NCBI GenBank assembly: GCA_020916435.1 | Contig: CM037089.1 | Location: 89,959,591 to 90,023,590, forward strand | Direction: 5' to 3' | Origin: Oxytropis ochrocephala | Lineage: Eukaryota > Streptophyta > Magnoliopsida > Fabales > Fabaceae | Length of the DNA: 64,000 bases | Shown here: positions 24,079 to 35,053 of the stretch, in pieces | Layout of the letters: each line of letters opens with the position of its first letter | Position numbering within the stretch: position 1 is the stretch's first letter | Made by a program: the position numbers and the translations under genes | Notes under the pieces: model-generated | What the model saw: the letters and a program-made list of their open reading frames with translations, nothing else | What the model was told of the DNA's origin: nothing | The model's database searches: none

Positions 24079-25080
24079 ATGGCAGGACGGAACGATCGCG
24101 ACTTGCTGGCGCCTTGCGAGCTATTCTTTGGAGTTGTGGGTAACATACCCAATGCTATTGGTGATGGAACGCGTAGTTTGGCTACGTTCCAGCGTGAGAA
24201 CCCTCCTACTTTTGAATGCGGGTATAATCCTGATGGTGCCCTTGAGTGGCTAAGTGAAATGGAGCGGATCTTCCGCGTTATGGATTGCACCGATGCTCAG
24301 AAGGTTCGCTATGGCACACACATGTTGAAGAAGGAGGCTGATGACTGGTGGAGGGCGGATAGGCAAAGATTAGTGGTCGCCAGTGAGGAAATTACTTGGG
24401 CTGTGTTCGAGAGGGAGTTCAGGAGGAAATACTATCCGGAAGATGTCCGCGGAAAGAAGGAGGTTGAGTTTCTGAGGCTTGAACAAGGTAGCATGTGCAG
24501 AATGAATATCTTTGCAAAATTTCTTGAGTTGTCCAAGTTTTATCCGCACTATGATGGGGAGGGTGCTGAGTTCTCCAAATGTGTTAAGTTCGAGAACGGG
24601 TTGCATCCCGATATTAAGAGAGCCATAGGGTATCAACAAATTCGTGTGTTCCCTTGTTAGTTAATAGCGCCGGGATTTTTGAGGAGGACAATAATGCCTT
24701 TCTCCGAGTTATGAGAGAGAAGAAGAAGAACTTTTCGAGTCGTGACAAGCCATATGAGGTGTCTTGAGTAAGGGCAAAGGAAAGTTAGTTGATGGGTCTA
24801 AGCCAAGTGGGGAGATGCCCACGAGAAAGTTGTGTGCTACAAGTGCGGGAAGCTTGGACACAAAAGTTTTGAGTGCAAGCTGAGGTGAAAAGGTGTTTCC
24901 GATGTGGTAGAGAGGGCCACATAGCAACCGATTGTGGCCGTAAGGATGTGGTCATTTCAAGCTGTGAAGAGGTGGGACACGTTAGTTCTAGGTGCCCGGC
25001 CAGAAGAAGGAGAAGTCCGGTGGGAGAGTGTTTGTTTTGGCGGTCTTTGAATCTACGGAGGAATGATGGTAGCGATTGAG
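24079..25080 (+). pseudogene. gag: gag, interior 2 (best-preserved gag of the array)
   Basis: An open frame of 193 codons from the ATG at 24079 (MAGRNDRDLLAPCELFFG) to a stop at 24658, covering the whole capsid-like Retrotrans_gag region: YGTHMLKKEADDWWRADRQR, EFRRKYYPEDVRGKKEVEFL, SKCVKFENGLHPDIKRAIGY. The frame is then lost at CCCTTGTTAG (24651) where interior 1 reads CCCCTTGTTAG, a one-base difference in a C run. Beyond it, CYKCGKLGHKSFEC and CFRCGREGHIATDCGRKDVV (24835-24950) are intact CCHC knuckles in shifted frames. The ATG is shared by both copies and lies 114 bp after the LTR end. Confidence 0.9.
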
Positions 25081-25299
25081 GTGCGTTTAAATACGATGTT
25101 AAGCTGTTAGGATTGTGATGTGTTGCTGGTGAGTTTCTCTGTGTCCCTGCCGGTTTTCAACCGGGATCATTGTTGTGAATTTTGTTTGGTTGCCGTTGGG
25201 TGGGTTAGGTGTAACCTTAAGTATGAGTAGCCTAGAGCATAGACAAGTTCATGTGAGTTAAAATTTTCGAGGGCGAAAATATTTTAAGTGGGGAGAGTT

Positions 25300-25730
25300 A
25301 TGCGCCCCAAAAATAATTCAAAACGTTTATTTAATTAATTAATTAAGTAGTGTTTGGTGGGTTGTTTTAAAATAATAATAGAGTAATTAACTTAAAGGAA
25401 GAGTGGTGAATAGTAAAGAAGTGAGTGGTAATTTAACTAGGAAAAAGGAGTAGCGTTAGTAATCAACCGGGTGGTGAGAAGGGCCCAAGTAAGAGAACCC
25501 ATGACTTAAGCTAGGGTTAGTTATTAGAAACTTGGAGAGAAAGAAAAGAAAAGAAGAAAGGAAGAGAGGGAGCGTGAGAGAGGGAGAGGGAGAGACGGCT
25601 AGGAAAAAACAAAGAGAGAGAGAGAGAAGGAGGAGAAGGAGTTGGCGCAAAGGGAAGGGGAGAAAAGAGAAGAGGAGATCATCGTGTTGCTGTAGTTACT
25701 CGTCGGTGCTCTCATACGTCTTCTACGGAG
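25300..25730 (+). repeat. Array LTR C, left part
   Basis: Starts TATGCGCCCCAAAAATAATT (first bases mutated from TGTAACGCCCC) and follows LTR B exactly up to CTACGGAG at 25730, where the Ogre element begins. It resumes at 47507. Confidence 0.9.
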
Positions 25731-26085
25731 TGTTGCGCCCCGAAAAATCCTGGTTTGGGATTTCTCAGTGTACAACGTGAAAATTGTGAAGTCGCCACTA
25801 ATATTTTAGTTTTTAGACCAAAACATTAGAAAAGGTCTTTTTACAAAAGGCGGGTGGTCTTTTCAGCAGAAATGTGGGTTGGGGTCGGTTAGGTGTGGGG
25901 AAGGTGTTAGCACCCACACCTCCTTTCTACCGAAAGGAACCATTAATTCGATGTGTGGTTTAGATTGTTTGATTTGAGATAACTTTTGTTCTACTTCTTT
26001 TCTTTTCCTTTTTATTTGAAAGAGTTTTATAGAAGACAAAGGAAAAGGAGTCTTTTGAGATTTTTGAAAAGTGAGACTAAACTAA

Positions 26086-26275
26086 GGTTTTTGAAAGCGA
26101 GCTTGGCGGGATATGACCGGTCCTACGTACCCTCAATGGCGAGGATCAAAGCTACGTAGTTCTTAATTCTTTGTTTTGGGGTTTTTGAAAGCGAGCTTGG
26201 CGGGATATGACCGGTCCTCACGTACCCTCATTGGTGAGGATCAAAGCTACGTAGTTCTTAATTCTTTGTTTTGGA
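26086..26275. repeat. Two tandem units of about 93 bp near the Ogre LTR 3' end
   Basis: GTTTTTGAAAGCGAGCTTGG begins a unit at 26087 and again at 26180. The right LTR has the same pair at about 42492-42685, where each unit shows a CCCTCA-ATGAC-TGAGGG hairpin flanked by CTACGT and ACGTAG. Confidence 0.85.
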
Positions 26276-27141
26276 AATCTGTGTTTTATCTTTATCTTAT
26301 CTTTTGGGTTTTGGAAATATGACTCAGCGTTCATGAATACCAAACAAGCAATGGCTTGAGTGGCGTTCATTACTAACTTGAAAGAAAAGTGTTGGAACCG
26401 ATAATCGATCGAGCAATTACTCAAGTGATTACTAGTCGCAGCGTTTTATTATCTTTTTGAAATTATTTTGGAAAAGGATGAGTATTAGTGATAATTAACA
26501 CTAATGACTCATATTGTTTTTGAGTTTTTTTATTAATTTGCTTTTGATTAAGGTGTAGGAGCTTTCATGATAGTCAAACAAGCAATGGCTTGAGTGACTA
26601 CCACTAGTAACTCCATCATTAACGATCAAACAAGCGAAGCTTCGAGTGATGGTTAATGATTTTATTTATGAAAAGAGCCTTAGTTTTTATTTGAAAACAT
26701 TTGACTTGGGGCTTTGAAAAGAAAGTAGAACATTTGCAAATCCTTTTTATTCTAAACCAAAAGCGCAACAATTGCAAATTCACAAGCAAATAACAATTAA
26801 AACACAAGAGTATCATGATATAGGAATCTAAGCTAACATGTGAAATTGCAAAATAAGTCCCAAGCAAGGCATGTATTTATTCAACCTAAAAACAATCTAG
26901 CAACCCAAACCTCAAACCTAAACTTTAACCTAAAGGCACACATAGTGGCACCAACCCTAATCAAACCCTAATTATAGATCAAACAATGGAAGGTATTATT
27001 CAATGAAAATAGGCCCATGGCCAAGACTAAACATGCAAGGAAAACTTTGAGTATTAAGCAAAAATCTATGACTATCTTACAAGAATTATTAAGAGATAAA
27101 GTAAAGGGTGAAAAGACAACTTGTACAAAATTAAATCTAAT

Positions 27142-28180
27142 GAATCCTTTCTAGCCATCTTCATCACTTTGGATTGAATACTCTAAACACTTTGTGGGAA
27201 TCATTTGGCAAGATCATCAACCAACAACAACATAATTAAATTACAAGAACATTAAACATTTAAACTATGAGATAGACTTGAATCCTTTCTTGCAATCTTC
27301 ACCACTTTAAATCAAAAGTACTAGGTACTTAGTGGGAATCCTCTTGCAAGATCATCAAAAATCAAACTAAACCTAATTTATTGCACACAATGCGAAAGGA
27401 ACATGACATCAAATTATGAAATAAATTTGAATCCCTTCTTGCAATCTTCACCACTTTAAATTAAAAGTACTAAGTACTTAGTGGTGAATCCTTTTGCAAG
27501 ATCATCAATAACTAAACCAAGAAACATATCAAAACCAAATGAAACCTAATTTATTAAAGCATATGCGAAATGAACATGGTGTTAAACTCTAAAATGAACT
27601 TGAATCCTTTCTTGCAATCTTCACCACTTTAAATCAAAAGTACCAAGTACTTAGTGGTGAATCCTTTTTGCAAGATCATCAACAAAACAAATTAAAAATC
27701 AAGCAAAACCTAAATTATTTACAATATCACGAAATGTGCATGATATTAAACTATGAAAATAAACTTGAATCCTTTCTTGCAATCTTCACCACTTTAAATC
27801 AAAAGTACCAAGTACTTAGTGGTGAATCCCTTTGCAAGATCATCAACAATTAAACCAAGAAACATATTAAAAATCAAATGAAACTTAATTTATTTACATA
27901 TGCGAAATGAGCAAGATGTTAAGCTATGAAAATAAGCTTGAATCCTTTCTTGCAATCTTCACCACTTTAAATCAAAAGTACCAAGTACTTAGTGGTGAAT
28001 CCTTTTGCAAGATCATCAACAAAACAAATTGAAAATCAAGCAAAACCTAATTTATTTTGGAGTATGCGAAATGAACATAAGGTTAAGCTATGAAATGAAC
28101 TTGAATCCTTTCTAGTCATCTCCATCACTCAAATCAAAGTGCCTTAAGCACTAGTGATAGATCATATGACTAGATCATCA
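27142..28180. repeat. Seven tandem foldback repeats in the Ogre 3' LTR
   Basis: Units start with GAATCC at 27142, 27280, 27429, 27602, 27767, 27940 and 28103 (spacing 138-173 bp). In the five middle units CTTGCAATCTTCACCACT pairs with AGTGGTGAATCC...TTGCAAG. In the last unit the arms are instead CTAGTCAT and ATGACTAG, with ATCACT and AGTGAT inside. They lie downstream of the TATA box in element sense, so they should be part of the leader RNA. Confidence 0.9.
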
Positions 28181-28631
28181 ACAACTAAACAAGAACAACA
28201 TTACTACTAAAATAAAATACTCACAATGAAGAAACATAAAATTAACTTGAGCCTATTTTTTGTTTAGTAAAATGACAACAAAATTAACATAAAGCATCAT
28301 AAAACCATTTATTAAGGGTGAGATACCAAATCTCACCCACCAACAACAACAAGCTACATTATGAAAAATGAATATGATAGATGTGCTAAATGATGAAGAA
28401 AATGCAAGATGAGGAGAAGAAAATAGGTTCTAATGTATAATGCTTGAAGATGATGCAAAGGGATCAAGGGTTTTACCTTATTTCTAAGAGAGAAAAGAAG
28501 AGATTGAAAGAAATGGATGAGAGGGAGGAGGAGAATGGCTTGGCCTTGAAGAGAGAGAGAGGAGAGGAGAATTGTTTTTGTGTTTTTGAAGGGAATGAAA
28601 GGCAAAAGTCCTTCATGGGTGAAAAGGAAGA

Positions 28632-28642
28632 GGTATTTATAG
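28632..28642 (-). promoter_or_regulatory. Candidate TATA box, Ogre 3' LTR
   Basis: Minus strand CTATAAATACC; the right LTR has the identical sequence at 45047-45057. A clear plant TATA consensus in the element's direction, dividing the LTR into a U3 of about 2.5 kb and an R/U5 of about 2.9 kb. Confidence 0.65.
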
Positions 28643-29886
28643 ATTTTTTTGAGGTTTTGGGGTATCATTGTCTTTTTGTTTTTGATGAGCCTCTAGGATT
28701 GAGTCTTAAAATTAAATGGAGGGTTGGGATGAATCATCACATGGATTAGGGGTATTTAGAAAACACAAGTGAAGGTGAGTGTGTGAGAGAGTGGGGCGCA
28801 AGCCATAGGAAAAAAAAAAGAAAAAGGAAATAAACTTTTATTTATTTTGGGAAAGGAGTGTCTCATGAAATAGGGTTAGGGGTATTTTTGTGATGGGATG
28901 TTACCAAAGAAGTAAGTTTGCATTTTTGGGTGGAAGCATTAGTGTAAGTGAGTGAGGTAATTTACCAAAGAGGGCAAAGTTAAGGATAGGAATAAATCAA
29001 ATCTTAGTGAATAAGAAATGAAGTGTGTAGAAACTTCTAGAAGGAGGGAGAGGGGGTATGTGGCGCATAATATGCTGAAATGTGAGGGGAAAAATAAAAA
29101 GATGATGGTTTTTGGTGTTTTGTCTTATTGAGGACACTTCCCATTTTGGTTTTGAAATTTAAATTTTTGGGCATGTAAAATAGAAGTGCACCTATTGGAA
29201 ATATGTAACATGTTTTTGGGCACCATAAAATAGTCTCCTAATTATTTTTAGACAACCAAAATTGTCATTTAATAATTTGGGAAATATTAAATGGTCTTTT
29301 AATATTTTTATGCAATAAAAATAGGGAAAGTGCATTTTAATTATTTTAGGCTAGGATATTCTCTCTAAAAATTGTACAAAAATTCTCTTGGATAAGAGAA
29401 AAATATACTTTTGGTGTGTGCATACTTTTGTGAGAAAATTATCTGTTGCGTAAAATGACCAAAATGCCCTTACCCTAAAAATCTAACTTGTCCAAAAAGT
29501 GCATTTCAACTTTAAAAATGATTTTAGAAACTTTGGAATGACTTTTAGGACCCTAAATGCAATGCATGATGCTATTTCTTTTATTTATTTATTTTTGGGA
29601 AAATTAGGGTTTTGACCTAAGTTTAGGACAAAATTGGGGTATGACATTTGCCCTCTTTATCTGGATTTTGACAAGGAATATGAGTTGGCGAAACATATTA
29701 GAGGCAAAATAGAGATAAAGAATTCAAAATTGTGCCGATTTTGTCTACTTAGGTCAAAATCCGAATTTCCTTTCTTTTTCTTTTATTATTTTTTTTTTTT
29801 TGGATTCTTGAGTGATCAATTCAAGAATCCTATTGTGATAGTTACTTAACCTCCTATATTCGAGAAAAGGTAAAAAAGGGTACTGA

Positions 29887-29990
29887 CGTCTTTGAAAAGC
29901 GTAAATGGGCACTTGGCGTCTTTGAAAGTCGTAGATGGGCACTTAGCGTCTTTGAAAGGCGTAGATGGGCACTTAGCGTCTTTGAAAAGT
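29887..29990. repeat. 30-bp tandem repeat in Ogre U3 (about 3.5 units)
   Basis: CGTCTTTGAAA...GTAGATGGGCACTTAG repeats at 29887, 29917, 29947 and 29977, an exact 30-bp period. The right LTR has the same block at about 46297-46402, with CTG in place of several TCTTTG/TCG strings. Confidence 0.9.
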
Positions 29991-30244
29991 CAAAATGCTG
30001 CAGTGCCTAAAACCGTAATCCTTAAGCGAACCCTTGGCGAATCCGGAGTTTGTGCAGCGGCTGAGAGAGCACGTTCTTCCCTGAAATCTCTCGGTCTTTC
30101 GGCGGCCGGGGATCGTTATCGGCTCGAGGCGATATCTGGATCAATCTGCGGCGGCCCATCGTATCTTAGGCTTGATACAACTATTCCACTATGCCTCACA
30201 TGGGGTGCGGTCCATCGCGTTGCTCGTATACGATGTGAGACCTC

Positions 30245-30425
30245 TCTTTCGCACACTTGGGTGCTCTCTTTTCTCTCGCGCGCGCGCTTGGCGCTCTCTC
30301 TTCTTCTTTTTTTTGCGCACTTGGACACTCTCTCTTCTCTTCTGCGTCTTTGGGGCGCTCTCTTTTCTCTTTCTTTCCTTTCGATTTTTCCTCTTTTGCG
30401 TGCTTGGGCGCTCTCAGCTTTCTAA
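30245..30425. repeat. Pyrimidine-rich tandem repeat in Ogre U3
   Basis: About five imperfect units containing GCGCACTTGGACGCTCTCT plus a CTCTTTTCT-like tail, 35-50 bp each. Repeated in the right LTR at about 46655-46825. Confidence 0.8.
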
Positions 30426-30687
30426 TCTCTCCCGAGAGGGTTCCTCCCTGGAACTTGAAGTTGAACATTAGTACAGAAGTACCTATCCTCTTTTGTACTG
30501 CAAGTAAGATGAACACACGTATGCAATGCAAATGCCATGATTGCTATTTTCTTTTTCTTTCTTTTTCTTATGGTGCATGTAATGCAAGCGCTTTGAATTT
30601 TCTTTTCCCTACTTTATGATGCATGGCTGATGAGTGCATGATCTTATGCTTGATGCAAGTAATGCATGACTTTGTTTATTATCTTTT

Positions 30688-30724
<37 letters not shown>

Positions 30725-31193
30725 CCGACCAACTCGGAACTTGTATCATGTGACATCACAACCATCTATGATAACGATTCGAGAGCCGAGCTCTGTCCTC
30801 CTGTTCCAACGCGATCAGCGCTTCTTATTTGATTTTTGTGAGTTTACTTGACTGAAAGATCGTCTCTTTTTGTTGTTATTTTCAAAAATTTCGCAATAAT
30901 CTTAATGCTATGATTTATGCACATTTCCATGATTTATTTATCATCTACCATAAAACGTAGTTTTAAAGCGAGAAATGAAAAGAAAGCGAAAGAACCGATA
31001 AAGTGAAAAATTTGGACTTTTATTCATATGGAAGCCAGACGTGCAGAATGTCACGCTGACTGAAAGGAGTACATTGGAATTTTTTCTGAAACTAAAAAAA
31101 AAAAAACAAGAGAAATGGACGCAGTAGATCTTATGAATGTTCTTTGTCTCTGGAACACTTGATGCCAACTGCTCATATCTATAGCTTCGATCA

Positions 31194-31200
31194 CCCTTTT
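31194..31200 (-). other. Candidate Ogre polypurine tract
   Basis: Minus strand AAAAGGG immediately before TGATCG. It is the only purine tract next to a TG between the integrase and the LTR block. It implies an LTR 86 bp longer than the part shared by both copies. Confidence 0.45.
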
Positions 31201-31257
31201 ATCCAAGCTTTTGGAGACGCATTTGCTTGCCTCTTTTATCTCTTTAAGTCCAACTTT

Positions 31258-31375
31258 TCCTGACCCTAATTTTTGCCTGGATCGCCCCTTTTGGGGTTTT
31301 CAATCCACCGGGTCGCTCAATTTTTGCCTAGGCCGCCCTCTCGGGTTTTCAACCTAGCGAGCTATTTCTTGTTTG
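31258..31375 (-). other. Ogre 3' non-coding tail with repeated motif
   Basis: Minus strand carries two related units, GGTTGAAAACCCGAGAGGGC and GATTGAAAACCCCAAAAGGG, each followed by CCTAGGCAAAAATT or a close variant. This is a recurrent 3' signature of Tat/Ogre elements. Confidence 0.6.
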
Positions 31376-31627
31376 GCTCATCTTTCTCTTTTTCTTTTTT
31401 TATTTTATTTTTTTAGGCGTAATACTTCTTGTTGAATCTGAATTGGTGGGTTTCGAGTTCTTCACCGTCCATGCTAGTGAGTATTAACGCTCCTCCGAAA
31501 AAGGCTTTCTTTACCACATATGGTCCGTCATAGGTAGGAGTCCATTTCCCACGGGGATCACTTTGAATAGCGAGAATCTTTTTGAGCACAAGGTCTCCTC
31601 ACTTGAATTCTGTGGCGAACTTTCTTG

Positions 31628-32457
31628 TCAAACATTTGTTTTCATCCTTTGTTGGTACAACCGACCATGACACTGAGCTGCAATTCTTTTCTCTTCAATG
31701 AGATTCAACCGATCTAGGCGGGTTTGAACCCATTCGGCCTCCTCTAACTTGGCTTCCATGAGCACTCGGAGAGATGGTATCTCAACCTCGATGGGAAGAA
31801 GCGCCGACCCGTACACTAGAGAGAAAGGGGTTGCCCGGTCGAAGTGCGTCTTGAACTACGATACCCATGCAAAGCGAAGGGAAGCATTTCGTGCGATCCT
31901 TGTAGGTCACTACCATCTTACGCACAATTCTCTTGATATTCTTGTTGTTTCGCTTCAATTGCCCGTTCATCTTTGGACGGTAGGGAGAGGAATTGTGGTG
32001 CTTAATCTTAAACTCGTGCACAACTCTTTCATCATTTTACTATTGATTGCTACCATTATGCGTGATGATTTTATCACGGGAGACCATAGCGACACACGAG
32101 TCTTTCTTTACGAACTTAGCAACCACCGAGCTAGTTATCTTTGGAATATGAGGCGACTTCAACCCATTTGGTGAAGTAATCAATCGCAACTAGAATGAAG
32201 CGGTGCCCATTTGGCGCTTTGGGCTCTATGGGACCAATGACATCCATGCCCCACATTGAGAGCGGCCAAGAGGCGGTCGGGACATTTAACCGGTGGAACA
32301 TGAATATGATCGGCGATAATCGACATTTGTGGCACTTTCTCACAAAAGCTAGTGATCCCCTTCCATACGCAACCGAGTAGCTTGACCACTTAATATCTTT
32401 CTTGCCATGGTATGCCCGCGGAGTGAGTTCGAACGTGCCTTCATGCACCTCTCTCAT
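31628..32457 (-). pseudogene. Ogre integrase, broken
   Basis: Reading right to left: MREVHEGTFELTPRAYHGKK (the zinc-binding HHCC region continues with VRKCHKC), then the catalytic core WGMDVIGPIEPKAPNGHRFI followed by LVAIDYFTKWVEVASY, and later HHNSSPYRPKMNGQLKRNNK and IKRIVRKM. The first catalytic Asp (GMD) is present, while the segment with the catalytic Glu is frame-shifted. Integrase would insert the element DNA. Its position downstream of RNase H is normal for Ty3/gypsy. Confidence 0.88.
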
Positions 32458-32855
32458 AATCTTTTCTCGCTTCCTCCTTTGTCACAAACCTAAGGAGTAC
32501 TTTATCATGGTTCCTTTTGTAGAGCACTTCACCGCTCAAGAAGAAATTCGTCGACAACCTTACGAGTGTTCTTTTATCATTTTTACGATGCCTGGAGGAT
32601 ACTCTGCATTACGGATGTCTTGCTTGATGTCATGATACCAAGGCTTATCATCCTCTTCATCTTCAACTATTGCACAAGAGTGGTGATAATGTTTGGCAAA
32701 CCCGATCTTTGGATCACGATGCGGGTCAAGTTCTTATCACGATTGACATTAAACATTGAAGACAAAGTAGCTAGTGCATCGCCAATCGATCTCTGCGAGG
32801 CGGATGTTGAAATGTGATTTCTTGAAGGGTTCAACCAATTTTTACGATGTAATCC

Positions 32856-33270
32856 CTATAGAGTACCAACTCGGGATCTCTCGCCTCCCAATCCCCATTC
32901 ATTTGATGAATGACTAGAATTTGAGTCTCCGTACACATCTAGTCTTTTGACTTTCCACTCTAGAAATTTGCTGAATCCCCGAATACATGCTTCATACTCT
33001 GCAATATTGTTTGTGACATAGAAACTTAGTCTAGTGGTGACGGTATGAAACGATTGTCGTGGGAAATCAACACGCCCTGACTCCGTGCCCATAATTGTTG
33101 GAAGCACCGTCGAACACTACTCTCCATCTCTCATTCTGCGGGGACTTTCCCTCTTCAAACAGAGCCATAATGTCCTCATCCGGGAAATCACATTGCATTG
33201 ATTGATAATCCTCAATAGGGTGATGTGCGGGTATTACGGCTAACGCACTACCTTTTATGGCCTTTTGAGT
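32856..33270 (-). pseudogene. Second RNase H-like domain of Ogre
   Basis: NERWRVVFDGASNNYGHGV (about 33070-33130) followed in another frame by LSFYVTNNIAEYEACIRGF and VKRLDVYGDSN. This Asp-Gly-Ala-Ser, Glu and Gly-Asp-Ser pattern, lying after the usual RNase H and before integrase, is the additional archaeal-type RNase H known from the Tat/Ogre lineage. It is broken by a frame change near 33100. Confidence 0.8.
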
Positions 33271-33283
33271 GACATAAAGAAGA

Positions 33284-33640
33284 TCATACTCGACAAGCGC
33301 ATACGCCATCGGCGATTCTTCCTGTGAGCGCGAGCTTCTCGAAGATATACTTGATAGGATCCATCTTTGACACTAACCAAGTGGTATGACTTAACATGTC
33401 TTGCGCCTTAAAGCGGTGAGCGGCCCAAGCTAAGGCACAACAAGTCTTTTCTAGCAATGAGTACCTCGTCTCACGATCGGTGAACTTTTTGCTCGAGATA
33501 ATAAATTGCATGCTCTTTCTTGCGGTTTCGTCATCGCTTACTAGCACACAACCCATTGAATTTTCTAACACGATCGGATATAGGATCAAAGGTCCAGTGC
33601 CACCTGGAGGCATTAAGATAGGTGGATTACGCAAGTATTT
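33284..33640 (-). pseudogene. Ogre RNase H (connection-side domain)
   Basis: PLILYPIVLENSMGCVLVSD, then KFTDRETRYSLLEKTCCALA and WAAHRFKAQDMLSHTTWLVS are the ancestral, partly degenerate RNase H-like region that follows the polymerase in Tat elements. The 116-codon frame is open, one of the better parts of this copy. Confidence 0.82.
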
Positions 33641-34736
33641 CTTAATCTTCTCAAAAGCTTCTTGGCGATCATCATTCCACTTAGTCTCTTGATTCTTGCT
33701 GTGAGTTTGAAAATCGGCTCACATGTGGCGATTAAGCGGAAGATAAACACGGAAATATAATTCAATCTCCCGAGGAAACCCCGAACTTCTTTCTCTGTTC
33801 TAGGAGCGAGCATTTCAAGAATTGCACGCACTTTATGCGGATCCACTTCTATCCCTTTTTGGTGACGATAAACCCTAACAGACTTTCTGACCTTACCCCG
33901 AAAGTGCACTTGGCGGGTTTAACTCGAGCTTGAACTTTCTTAAGCGCTCGAAAGAGCTTACGCAAGTTAACAATATGCTCCTCATCGTTTTGGACTTTGC
34001 AATCATATCATCTACATAGACCTCTATTTCTTTGTGCATCATATCATGAAACAATGTGACCATAGCCCTTTGATAGGTAGCACCGGCATTCTTCAAACCC
34101 GAGCGGCATGACTTTGTATGTGAGCGTTCCCCAAAGGGTCATGAAAGTCGTCTTCTCCATATCCTCGGGAGCCATTTTGATCCGATTATATCCCGAATAC
34201 CCCGTCCATGAAGGAGAAGCAGAGGAGTCTTTGTCTTTGTCTTTGTCTACTAGGACATCAATATGAGGCAAAGGAAAGTCATCTTTGGGACTGGCCCGAT
34301 TCAGATCTCTGTAATCAACGCACATTCTAACTTTCCCATCCTTTTTGGAGTGCGGCACAATGTTAGCAACCCATTGTGGGTATTTAGCTCTGACTAGAAA
34401 GCGGCGTCAAACCTGTTTCTTCACTTCATCTCTGATCTTTAAAGACATCTCGGGCTTCATCCTTCTTAACTTCTATTTAACTGGAGAGCATTCGGGTTTG
34501 AGTGGCAATCTGTGCACCACTATATCCGTATCTAATCCGGGCATATCCTCATACGACCATGCAAAGGCGTCAACATAATCACGCAGGAGTTGGACCAACC
34601 TCTCATATTCCCCCTTTTTCATTGAAGTGCCAATCTTAACTTCTTTCTTTTCACTTTCTGTGCCTAAATTGACAACCTCAATAATTTCCTCATATGGTAG
34701 AATAACCTTTTCTTCTTGCTCGACCATTCTCATCAA
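33640..34736 (-). pseudogene. Ogre reverse transcriptase
   Basis: From right to left: AFAWSYEDMPGLDTDIVVHR (lead-in), KKDGKVRMCVDYRDLNRASP and KDDFPLPHID (fingers), and YVDDMIAKSK with the intact YVDD polymerase site at 34007-34018. Downstream pieces LGRLNYISVFIFRLI and FLGRLN fit the thumb region. Frame changes occur near 34370, 34100, 33900 and 33700. It would synthesise element DNA primed by a tRNA bound at 42104-42126. Confidence 0.9.
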
Positions 34737-34848
34737 TGCGGAGGAGTCTCGGTCATCCTCAACATCTTCCTCACTTGATTAACGGGGTAATCAAAGTTAA
34801 CATATGAACCATTGGCATTATTATTTCCAGAGACATTCATTTTAGATC

Positions 34849-35053
34849 CTGCATTTGCGGGAATAGAAAAGCAATGAACAAGCAAAAATGGAGACGCAAA
34901 ATGAAGACACGAAAAGCAAGTTTTATTCATTTTGAGAATTCAAAACTACATTTTATTGATAGATGATATCTTAAAAGGAAACATGCATGCCCTTATGAAA
35001 ATGTCCTAAGGCCTTGGGCAGAGCCAAAGGATTTGCATTACAAAAATCATTAC
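34849..35053 (-). other. Candidate Ogre intron between protease and RT
   Basis: On the minus strand a donor-like CAAA/GTAATG starts at 35053 and an acceptor with pyrimidine tract, TTCTATTCCCGCAAATGCAG, ends at 34849. The 205-bp segment between is T-rich and has stops in all frames, while coding similarity exists on both sides. Ogre elements are known to carry a spliced intron at exactly this place. Splicing of this copy is inferred, not shown. Confidence 0.6.

Larger units (their letters stand above)
25731..31193 (-). repeat. Ogre 3' LTR
   Basis: Left border TGTTGCGCCCCGAAAAATCC. It matches 42130-47506 all the way to the A run ending at about 31107. The true outer end may be 31193: there the minus strand reads AAAAGGG then TGATCG, a polypurine tract followed by a TG start, and no such tract exists at 31108. 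In the element's sense, U3 is right of the TATA box (about 28642), R and U5 are left of it. Confidence 0.82.

Noticed and set aside
26946..26975. Telomere-like AACCCTAA words (also near 43368)
   Set aside because: Only two or three scattered copies inside the Ogre LTR, not a tandem array.
28444..28749. 101-codon frame inside the Ogre 3' LTR
   Set aside because: The same segment of the other LTR (about 44863-45165) is shifted by small indels and not open; the frame overlaps the TATA box on the other strand.
30690..30722. Long T run as a poly(A) tail of a processed gene copy
   Set aside because: The same run occurs at 47093-47119 at the same place in the other Ogre LTR, so it is part of the LTR.
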